NCBI GenBank assembly: GCA_016719295.1
Contig: JADKAF010000001.1
Location: 5,890,001 to 5,954,000, forward strand
Direction: 5' to 3'
Source of the DNA: Planctomycetota bacterium
GTDB lineage: Bacteria; Planctomycetota; UBA1135; JADKAF01
DNA length: 64,000 bases
Below the pieces are notes generated by a model. That model was not told the DNA's origin and searched no databases. It saw only the letters and a program-made list of their open reading frames with translations. Made by a program: the position numbers and the translations under genes. This document shows positions 53,907 through 61,183 of this stretch, in pieces. The first letter of the stretch is position 1. Each line of letters starts with the position of its first letter.

Positions 53907-56087
53907 ATGGCCAAGACGCTCTCTCCGCTCCTCGCCCTCACACTCCTCTTCTCTCTCGCGCCGCACGCGGGAGCACAGCGCGGCCGCGCACGCGCCGAGG
54001 GCGGCGCGACTTGGGCCTCCGACGGCGTGCACCTGATCGTCGACGGCAAGTGGATCGAAGCCGAGACCGGCAAGGAGGTCGAGGCGCCGAAGCGCACCGA
54101 GACGCCGCCGGATCCGAACGATGCCGGCGCGCGCCGGAAGCGCTGCGAGGAAGCCCTGGTCGCTGCGTACGGCAAGGCCGTTCCGGCGAACGTGCTGCGC
54201 GGCGAGCGTCCGGGCTCGACTTTGCCGCGCGCGCCCGAGAAACACACGGGCTTGCAGATGACCGCCGACGGCTCGCGGGCCGCGATCGTGATCGATGGCG
54301 CGCTCTACACCTGGAAGGACGGCGAGGCCGCGAAGAAGGTCGTCGCGAGCGGACTCGAAGGCGTGCGGCACTTCGCTCTGGCGCCCGATGGCTCCGCGAC
54401 GGTCGGCATCGAGGGCTTCGATCTCTGGCTCACGCACTCTACCGACGGCAAGCGCCTGCGCCTCAGCGACGACGGCGGTGAGAACCTCTTCTACGGCGAG
54501 CTCGACTGGGTCTATCAGGAGGAGGTCTACGGCCGCGGGAACTTCCAGGGGGCGTGGTTCGCGCCGAGCTCGAAGCACTTGGCGTTCCTGCGCACCGACG
54601 AGAACGGCGTCGATACCTTCACCGTCGTCGACCACATCCCGAACCAGCTCGGCTTGGAGCATCTGAAGTACCCGAAGGCGGGTCGCATCAATCCGCGCGC
54701 GACGCTGCACTTCGCCTCGGTCGCCGACGGCCAGCGCGTCGCCGCCGACCTCTCCGCCTACAAGGCCGAGGACGAGATCCTGCTCGTGCGCGTCGACTGG
54801 ACGCCCGACGGCAAGGAGTGCCTGCTCATGGTGCAGAACCGCGAGCAGACCTGGCTCGATCTCGTCGCTATCGATCCGGCCACGGGGAAGGCGCGCAAGC
54901 TCATCTCCGAGCGCTGCGAGGACGGCTGGGTGAATCGCCTCGAGCCCGCGAGCTTCCTCGCCGACGGCAGCTTCCTCTGGGAGAGCGAGCGCACCGGCTT
55001 CAAGCACCTCTATCGCTACACGCTCGACGGGAAGCAGGTCGCGGCGGTGACGAGCGGCGAGTGGGAGGTGCGCGGTGTGCTGCGCCTCGACGAGAAGGAG
55101 GGCTGGATCGTCGTGACCGGCGGCGCCAAGGACTACGCGATCGGTCTCCACGCCTATCGCGCGACGCTGGATGGCAAGTCGCAGGTCCAGCTCACCGAGG
55201 GCCGCGGCTCGCATCGCATCTCACTCAACGCGGCCGGAACGCTGCTCGTCGATTCGTTCAGCCACCTAGAGAACCCGGGCGAGACCTGGCTGCGTCGTTC
55301 GGACGGTACGACGGTGCGCTCCATCGCGAAGAAGGAGGCGCCCGCGAACGCGTCGTTCCCGAAGTGGCACCAGATCAATGCGCGCGACGGCGAGCTCCTG
55401 GACGTCACGGTGACGCTGCCGAAGGACTTCGACGAGCAGAAGAAGTACCCGGTCTGGATCGACACCTACTCCGGGCCGGATTCGGCGACGGTGCGCGACT
55501 CGTATCGCGGGCCCGCGGCGGGGACTTGGTACGTGGGGCTCCAATGCAACGTGCGCTCGGCGAGCGGCCGCGGCATGAAGTACACCAAGGCCTGCTACAA
55601 GCAGTTCGGCGTGCAGGAGCTGAAGGACTTGGAGGACGCCGTCGATTGGCTCTGCAAGACCTTCCCCTGGGCGGATGCGAGCCGCGTCGGCATCACCGGC
55701 TGGAGCTACGGCGGCTTCATGACCGCGTTCGCGCTGACGCACAGCAAGAAGTTCAAGTGCGGCATCGCGGGGGCCGGCGTCTACGACTGGGAGCTCTACG
55801 ACACGATCTACACCGAGCGCTACATGGCCACGCCGCAGCGGAACCCGCAGGGCTACGCGGCTTCGTCGGTCGTGAAGGCCGCGAAGGATCTCCACGGCCA
55901 GCTCCTGATCGTCCACGGCACGATGGACGACAACGTGCACCTGCAGAACGCGATCCAGCTCGTCCACGAGCTGCAGAAGGCCGGTAAGTCGAGCTTCGAA
56001 CTCATGCTCTATCCCAAAGCGCGCCACGGCGTCGGCAGCCCGCACTTGGGCGAGCTGCGGAAGCGCTTCATGGAGCGCTACCTCTAG
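53907..56087 (+). CDS. Dipeptidyl-peptidase IV-type serine peptidase (S9B)
   Basis: The product is 726 residues. ATG 53907 begins a signal peptide ending near AGAQ24, so the enzyme is periplasmic or secreted. The N-terminal propeller (residues 60-470) contains LDWVYQEEVYGRG, the Glu-Glu pair that binds the free N-terminus of substrates in DPP-IV. The C-terminal alpha/beta-hydrolase has S600 in GWSYGG, D674 in GTMDDNVH and H707 in KARHGV, with spacing like human DPP-IV. It releases dipeptides from peptide N-termini (X-Pro or X-Ala). An M28 peptidase gene follows 11 nt later. Confidence 0.95.
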   Translation: MAKTLSPLLALTLLFSLAPHAGAQRGRARAEGGATWASDGVHLIVDGKWIEAETGKEVEAPKRTETPPDPNDAGARRKRCEEALVAAYGKAVPANVLRGERPGSTLPRAPEKHTGLQMTADGSRAAIVIDGALYTWKDGEAAKKVVASGLEGVRHFALAPDGSATVGIEGFDLWLTHSTDGKRLRLSDDGGENLFYGELDWVYQEEVYGRGNFQGAWFAPSSKHLAFLRTDENGVDTFTVVDHIPNQLGLEHLKYPKAGRINPRATLHFASVADGQRVAADLSAYKAEDEILLVRVDWTPDGKECLLMVQNREQTWLDLVAIDPATGKARKLISERCEDGWVNRLEPASFLADGSFLWESERTGFKHLYRYTLDGKQVAAVTSGEWEVRGVLRLDEKEGWIVVTGGAKDYAIGLHAYRATLDGKSQVQLTEGRGSHRISLNAAGTLLVDSFSHLENPGETWLRRSDGTTVRSIAKKEAPANASFPKWHQINARDGELLDVTVTLPKDFDEQKKYPVWIDTYSGPDSATVRDSYRGPAAGTWYVGLQCNVRSASGRGMKYTKACYKQFGVQELKDLEDAVDWLCKTFPWADASRVGITGWSYGGFMTAFALTHSKKFKCGIAGAGVYDWELYDTIYTERYMATPQRNPQGYAASSVVKAAKDLHGQLLIVHGTMDDNVHLQNAIQLVHELQKAGKSSFELMLYPKARHGVGSPHLGELRKRFMERYL

Positions 56088-56098
56088 AGCTCACTCCC

Positions 56099-57424
56099 AT
56101 GCTGCTACGCGCTCTCCCGTGGCTCGTGCTGTGCGGCGGCGTCGTCGCGCAGGAGCCCTCCGCCGATCCCGCGAGCGCCCTGCGTCGCGGCTTGGCTTCG
56201 ATCTCGGAGACCGAGCTGCGCGCGACGGTGGAGGCGCTGGTCGTTTGCGGCACGCGCAACACCTACTCCGAAGCAGAGGAAGGCCCGCGCGGCGTCGGTG
56301 CCGCGCGGCGCTGGCTGCGCGCGAAGCTCGAGGCCTGCGCGGCGACCTCCGGCGGGCGGATGCAGGTCGAGGAGCAGTGGCTCGAGCTGGCGCGTCCGCG
56401 GGCACGTCGCCGCGGCGGAGACGGTGGCGGCGCGGATGCGTCCTCTCGCGAGATGCCCGCTCCGCGCGGCGCGAACGTGATCGCGACGCTGCGCGGCACG
56501 CGCGAGCCCGAGCGCCTCTACGTCGTCGGCGGACACTACGACTCGCGGGCCAGCGACACCTACGATGCCACGAGCGACGCGCCGGGGGCGAACGACGACG
56601 CGAGCGGCACCGCGGTGGTCGTCGAGCTCGCGCGCGTGCTCGCCGCGGTTCCGCTCGACGCGACGATCGTCTTCGCCTGCTATACCGGCGAAGAGCAGGG
56701 GCTCCTCGGCAGCATTCACCACGCGCAGCTCCTCTCCGAGCAGAAGGCGCAGGTCGCCGGCATGATCACGAACGACATCGTCGGCAATACGCGCGGCGAC
56801 GACGGGCAGAGCGAGCCGGGCGTGCTGCGCGTCTTCTCCCGCTCGACGCCGGGGAGCGATGCGCCCTCGCGGCAATGGGCGCGCTTCGCGGCGGAGTCGA
56901 TGCGCGCTCACGTGCCCGAGCTCGCGCCGCGCCTCGTCTTCCGGCTCGATCGCCTCGGGCGCGGTGGCGATCATCGCCCCTTCGACGAGCGCGGCTATCC
57001 CGCGCTGCGCTTCAGCGAGCCGCACGAGGCGTACACGCGCCAGCACCAGGACCTCCGCGAGGAGGGCGGCGTGCGCTACGGCGACGTGCTGGAGGGTGTC
57101 GACTTCGCCTATCTGCAGCGCGTCGCCCGCGCGAACCTCGCCACGCTCGGCGTCGCCGCTCTCGCCCCGGCCCCGCCGCGCGACGTGCGCGTACGCGGCA
57201 GCGGCCTCCTCGTGGATCTGCGCTGGGAAGCGTCGCTCTCGGGGGACCTCGCCGGCTACGAGGTGGTGCGGCGCGCGACGAGCGCGCCCGAATGGGAGGA
57301 GACCGTCTGGCGCGGCGCGGGGACACGGGTCGAGCTCCCGCAGAGCGCCGATGACTTCGTCTACGGGGTGCGTGCGATCGACCGCGACGGCTGGAAGAGC
57401 CCGGTCGCTGCTCCGCGCGACTGA
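56099..57424 (+). CDS. Secreted M28 family zinc aminopeptidase with C-terminal FN3-like domain
   Basis: The product is 441 residues, with a signal peptide (MLLRALPWLVLCGGVVAQ). M28 zinc-ligand motifs are all present: GGHYDSRAS (His and Asp), GANDDASG (bridging Asp), YTGEEQGLLG (general-base Glu and ligand Glu), TNDIVGN (Asp) and SEPHEAYTRQHQD (final His). From residue 360 a fibronectin III-like domain is appended (LVDLRWEASLSGDLAGYEVV). It trims peptides from the N-terminus; together with the DPP-IV-type gene it may form a peptide-degrading module. Confidence 0.94.
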   Translation: MLLRALPWLVLCGGVVAQEPSADPASALRRGLASISETELRATVEALVVCGTRNTYSEAEEGPRGVGAARRWLRAKLEACAATSGGRMQVEEQWLELARPRARRRGGDGGGADASSREMPAPRGANVIATLRGTREPERLYVVGGHYDSRASDTYDATSDAPGANDDASGTAVVVELARVLAAVPLDATIVFACYTGEEQGLLGSIHHAQLLSEQKAQVAGMITNDIVGNTRGDDGQSEPGVLRVFSRSTPGSDAPSRQWARFAAESMRAHVPELAPRLVFRLDRLGRGGDHRPFDERGYPALRFSEPHEAYTRQHQDLREEGGVRYGDVLEGVDFAYLQRVARANLATLGVAALAPAPPRDVRVRGSGLLVDLRWEASLSGDLAGYEVVRRATSAPEWEETVWRGAGTRVELPQSADDFVYGVRAIDRDGWKSPVAAPRD

Positions 57425-57515
57425 TCTCGCACCGCACTTCTCTCTCCCCTGGTGAGCCTTCCGACCCCGCGCCGGGCTACGCTCGAGCGCGCTCCTTCGC
57501 TCGATGCACCCCTCC

Positions 57516-57662
57516 ATGAGCCCCAAGGCGTCGTTCTGGCAGCGCCACCGCACGGCCTGCCTCGTCGTAGGCGTCGCGCTGCTCCTCGCGTTCGCTTTGC
57601 TGGTCGCGTTGCTGCTCTTGCGCGGCGACGATGCCAATCCGATGGTGTACGCCCCTTTCTAG
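57516..57662 (+). CDS. Forty-eight-residue single-pass membrane peptide, DUF5989-like
   Basis: The reading frame starts at ATG 57516 and stops with TAG at 57660-57662. The N-terminus is basic (MSPKASFWQRHRT), followed by one long hydrophobic helix (VVGVALLLAFALLVALLLL), a short charged stretch (RGDDANP) and the ending MVYAPF. Length, single helix and the ending P-x-V/I-Y-x-x-F resemble DUF5989, a family of about 50 residues that often sits beside SGNH hydrolases and carbamoyltransferases. An SGNH hydrolase gene starts 34 nt later. The family call is from memory of the pattern only. Confidence 0.65.
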   Translation: MSPKASFWQRHRTACLVVGVALLLAFALLVALLLLRGDDANPMVYAPF

Positions 57663-57696
57663 AGCACCGTCGAACGCCTTCGGGAGCCTTCTTCTC

Positions 57697-58821
57697 ATGA
57701 CCTCGGAACCCACCGCGGCGAGCGGCGCCGCTGCGGCACCGCCTAGCCGCCTGCGCCGATGGGCGCGCCGCTTGGGCGTGCTGCTCCTCGTCCTCGGGCT
57801 CACCGCGCTGCTCGTGGAAGGCGTCGTTCTGCTCGCTCTCGGAGAGCAGCCGAAGTTCCCGCGGCGCGTCGTGTCGGCTCCGTGGGGGCTGCGCACCAAC
57901 GAGCCCGGCGCGCGGTACCGCCACAAGTCGGCGGACGTCACCGTGAGCTTCGAGATCAACGCTCAAGGCATGCGCGCGAGCCGCGACTTCGCGCACGCGA
58001 AGCCCGCGGGGACGAAGCGCATCGTCTCGCTCGGCGATTCGTTCACCATCGGCTACGAGGTGGCCGCCGAGGACACCTTCTCGAGCGTGCTCGAGCGCGA
58101 GCTCCGCCGCGACGGCGTTCAAGTCGAGGTGCTGAACTGCGGGGTGTCGGGCTTCAGCACCGCGGAGGAGTGCCTCTATCTCGAGCGCGAGCTGCTGCGT
58201 TACGAGCCCGATCTGGTCCTCGTCTCGTTCTTCCCGAACGACTTCGACGACAACTTGCGCACCGGGCTCTTCCGCTTGGAAGGCGACAAGCTGGTCGGCG
58301 GCGAAGGCGACTACGTCCCGGCTGGCGGCCTCGGCGACTTCCTCAATCGCAACGCGTTCTTCAACGTGCTCTCCGAGCGCTCGAATGCGTTTTGCGCGCT
58401 GAAGGAAGCAGCGACCAGCTTCTTCAAGCGGCAGATGGTGGAGGAAGGGACGGAGCGCGCGGCGGCGGCAGAGGCGCCGCAGGGGGACGAGCTCACCAAG
58501 CTGCGTCGGCGCTTGGGCGCGGCGATCTTCGAGCGCCTCTACGGCGTCACGCGTCGCGCCGGGATCCCGCTCGTGATCCACAGCATTCCTTCGCGCCGCG
58601 AGGTTCCCGAGCGGACGCTCGAGGAGCTCTTCCCGAGCGAGTACTTCGACGTGGATCGCGGCGGGCTGCTCTTCGTCTCGGCGAAGAAGGTCCTCGAGCC
58701 CGAGGTGGGGCAGCGCCCGCTGTACTTCAATCGCAGCCACGGCCACTGGACGCCGCTGAGCCACGAGCTCGCCGGCAAGGAGCTCGCGCGGCGCATCACC
58801 GCCGCGGTGCTGCTGCGCTGA
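57697..58821 (+). CDS. Membrane-anchored SGNH/GDSL hydrolase
   Basis: The product is 374 residues from ATG 57697. One N-terminal membrane helix (LGVLLLVLGLTALLVEGVVL) anchors it. The SGNH motifs are VSLGDSFTIGYE (block I, S115), VSFFPNDFDDN (block III, Asn) and HGHWTPLSHELA (block V, His). Such proteins deacylate or acylate surface polysaccharides or lipids, with relatives next to MBOAT O-acyltransferases (AlgJ-like). Together with the small membrane peptide 34 nt upstream it may form a two-gene unit for exopolysaccharide or lipid modification. The precise substrate is unknown. Confidence 0.88.
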   Translation: MTSEPTAASGAAAAPPSRLRRWARRLGVLLLVLGLTALLVEGVVLLALGEQPKFPRRVVSAPWGLRTNEPGARYRHKSADVTVSFEINAQGMRASRDFAHAKPAGTKRIVSLGDSFTIGYEVAAEDTFSSVLERELRRDGVQVEVLNCGVSGFSTAEECLYLERELLRYEPDLVLVSFFPNDFDDNLRTGLFRLEGDKLVGGEGDYVPAGGLGDFLNRNAFFNVLSERSNAFCALKEAATSFFKRQMVEEGTERAAAAEAPQGDELTKLRRRLGAAIFERLYGVTRRAGIPLVIHSIPSRREVPERTLEELFPSEYFDVDRGGLLFVSAKKVLEPEVGQRPLYFNRSHGHWTPLSHELAGKELARRITAAVLLR

Positions 58822-58988
58822 GGGTGCGACGAGAGTCGCCCGCAGATCGGGCGCCCGCGTGAAGATCCGGTGAGCGCGCGCGGAAGAGCGCGGGAGAAGG
58901 GAGAGCGCGCGCTCGCTCGGGCCCTCTGAGTCGGAGAATCCGTCCCATCGCGGCTCCTACCTCCGCCGCGATGGAGCGAACTCCGTCC

Positions 58989-59687
58989 ATGTCCAAGCGC
59001 AAGATCCTGGTGATCGAAGACGAGCCCGATATCCGCGAGCTCCTCGTCCACCATCTGCACCGCGAAGGGCATCGCGTGCTCGCCGCGGGCGATGGGTTCT
59101 CTGGCCTCGAGAAGGCGCGGAAGGAGAACCCCGATGTCGTGCTGCTCGACCTCATGCTGCCCGGAATGGATGGCATCGAGGTTTGTCGGCGCCTGAAGGC
59201 CGACCCCGTCACGCGCGGCGTCTCGGTCGTGATGCTCACGGCGAAGGCCGAAGAGACCGATGTCGTGCTCGGCCTCGGCCTCGGTGCCGACGACTACGTC
59301 CCGAAGCCCTTCCGCGTGAAGGAGCTGATGGCGCGCCTGCAGGCCGTGCTGCGCCGCGGCGCGATCGTCTCCGAAGAGGCCGCAGCGGATGCGATCGTCC
59401 GCGGCCGCATCGTGATCGACCCCTCGCGCCACCAAGTCCGCGTCGACGGCGTCGACGTGCTCTTCACCGCGACCGAGTTTCGTCTGCTGGCGTTCCTCGC
59501 GCAGCATCCCGGACGCGTTTTCTCCCGCGACCAGCTCATCAATCGCGTGCTCGGCCACATGGCCATCGTCACGCCTCGCAACATCGACGTGCACGTTCGC
59601 GCGCTGCGCGCGAAGCTCGGCGAGGAGCGCGAAGCGATCGAGACCGTGCGCGGCGTGGGCTATCGCTTCCGGGTCGAGGAGCGCTGA
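58989..59687 (+). CDS. OmpR/PhoB-family response regulator
   Basis: The product is 232 residues from ATG 58989; an ATG at 58971 is an alternative. The receiver domain is complete: acidic pocket E10-D11, phospho-acceptor D54 in LLDLMLPGMDG, T84 and K106 in VPKPFR. The C-terminal winged helix (FTATEFRLLAFLAQHPGRVFSRDQL, then RNIDVHVRALRAKLG) is the PhoB type. No histidine kinase is adjacent, so it is an orphan here. A small stem (58946-58953 with 58966-58973) lies in the mRNA leader. The genes it controls cannot be told. Confidence 0.95.
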   Translation: MSKRKILVIEDEPDIRELLVHHLHREGHRVLAAGDGFSGLEKARKENPDVVLLDLMLPGMDGIEVCRRLKADPVTRGVSVVMLTAKAEETDVVLGLGLGADDYVPKPFRVKELMARLQAVLRRGAIVSEEAAADAIVRGRIVIDPSRHQVRVDGVDVLFTATEFRLLAFLAQHPGRVFSRDQLINRVLGHMAIVTPRNIDVHVRALRAKLGEEREAIETVRGVGYRFRVEER

Positions 59688-59748
59688 GCCGCCGGGTCGG
59701 AATCCGATCCGAGCGGAGGGAGCACCGCGCCGCCGATGTCAGGCGCGC

Positions 59749-61125
59749 ATGCGTTCCTTCCGCCGTGTGGCGCTCGTTCTGGGAAGCGCGGCGCTCGGAA
59801 TCCTCGCGTTCCCTCCCTTCGGGTGGACCGCGCTCGCGCTCGTCGCGTGGGTCCCTTGGCTCGCGGCGCTCCGCGGTGTCCGTCCCGATCGCGCGCTCTG
59901 GCTCGGCTATGGCCACGGGCTGCTGCTTTTCGGGGGCACGCTCTCCTGGCTCCACGGCATCTTCGGTCTGCTCGCCTGGCCGATGCTCGGCGTCCTCGCC
60001 GCGTTTCCGGCGGCGTTCGCATGCTTGTGGGCCGCGCTCGGCGCGAGCCTGAAGTCCTGGGGCGGGAGGAGCTGCGGCGCGGCGATCGCGTGGATCGGCC
60101 TGGAGCACTTCCGCGCGGAGTGGTTCACGCTGGCCTTCCCGTGGATCACGCCCGGCACGGCGCTGCCTCCTGGCTTGCTGACGCCCTGGATCGGCTGCTG
60201 CGGCATCTCCGGCCTCGTGATCGCCTGCGGCTGCTCCCTGCTCGAGACCGCGCGCGCGCCACGCGTCGTCGGAGCGCTGCTGCTCGCGGCGCTCGGGGCC
60301 TCGATCGCGTGGCCTTGGCGTGCTCCGGACGCCGCGCCACATCTCCGCCATCGCGTGGCGCTGGTCCAAGGCGAGGGCCTCGGTCTCGAGCGCCTCCTCG
60401 CGCTCACGCGCTCGATCGCCGAGCCGGTCGATGCGATCGTCTGGCCCGAGCTCGCATTGAGCTACGACCCGAGGGAGCATCCGCGCGTCGAGGCGGCGCT
60501 GCGCTTACTTCTCTCCGAGGTCGGCGCCGAGCTCCTCGTCATCGGCGCTCGCGCTCGCGCGCGCGACGGCGACGGCGCGAGCTGCAACGCCGCGCTGCTC
60601 CTCGCATCCGAGGGTTGGATCGGACCGCAGCCGAAGCAACGGCTGGTGCCGTTCGTGGAGCCTCGCCGCGCGCCTCGCGCTGACGATCGCCTGGCGCATG
60701 CGACGGCGCTCGGGCGCGTCGCCACTCCGATCTGCTTCGACCTCGATGCCAGCGGCGTCGCGCTCGCGGCGGTCGATGCCGGCGCGGAGCTGCTGCTCGT
60801 GCCGAGCCTCGACCCGGCGAGCTGGGGACGCGTGGAGCGCCTGCAGCACGCCGAGCTCGCGCGCCACCGCGCGGCCGAGCTCGGCCTCTGGGTCGCGGTG
60901 GCGTCCGGGGCCGGGCGAACGCAGGTGCTCGATCCGACGGGTTCACGTCGCGCCGAGCTGCCGCTCGATGTGCCCGGCGTGCTCGTGGCCGAGATCGCGA
61001 GCGTTCGGGAGCGCACGCCGTTCTCGCGCTTCGGCCGCGCGCTCGGGCCAGTTTGCGCTTTCCTATCGCTGGCTCTCGCGGTGGGGCTCCTCCTCGAGCG
61101 ACGGAAAAGGAGGCCCGGGGCCTGA
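59749..61125 (+). CDS. lnt: Apolipoprotein N-acyltransferase-like protein
   Basis: The product is 458 residues from ATG 59749. An N-terminal membrane part of about six helices begins LGILAFPPFGWTALALVAWV. The nitrilase-fold domain carries the triad E234 (IVWPELALSY), K296 (GPQPKQRLVPFVE) and C329 (PICFDLD). Lnt adds the third acyl chain to lipoproteins, which fits the many lipoproteins in the window. The residue after CF is Asp; E. coli has Glu389 in the equivalent CYE, an essential residue, so activity may differ. A C-terminal helix ends the protein. Confidence 0.88.
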   Translation: MRSFRRVALVLGSAALGILAFPPFGWTALALVAWVPWLAALRGVRPDRALWLGYGHGLLLFGGTLSWLHGIFGLLAWPMLGVLAAFPAAFACLWAALGASLKSWGGRSCGAAIAWIGLEHFRAEWFTLAFPWITPGTALPPGLLTPWIGCCGISGLVIACGCSLLETARAPRVVGALLLAALGASIAWPWRAPDAAPHLRHRVALVQGEGLGLERLLALTRSIAEPVDAIVWPELALSYDPREHPRVEAALRLLLSEVGAELLVIGARARARDGDGASCNAALLLASEGWIGPQPKQRLVPFVEPRRAPRADDRLAHATALGRVATPICFDLDASGVALAAVDAGAELLLVPSLDPASWGRVERLQHAELARHRAAELGLWVAVASGAGRTQVLDPTGSRRAELPLDVPGVLVAEIASVRERTPFSRFGRALGPVCAFLSLALAVGLLLERRKRRPGA

Positions 61126-61183
61126 CCGTGGGCGAGGGGCAGGGGGTATGCTTCGGGGCCCCTCATCGCTCCCGGCTCACCCC

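Noticed and set aside
58946..58973. Eight-base stem before the response regulator gene as an attenuator
   Set aside because: Short and easily expected by chance at this GC content; mentioned only in the gene entry.
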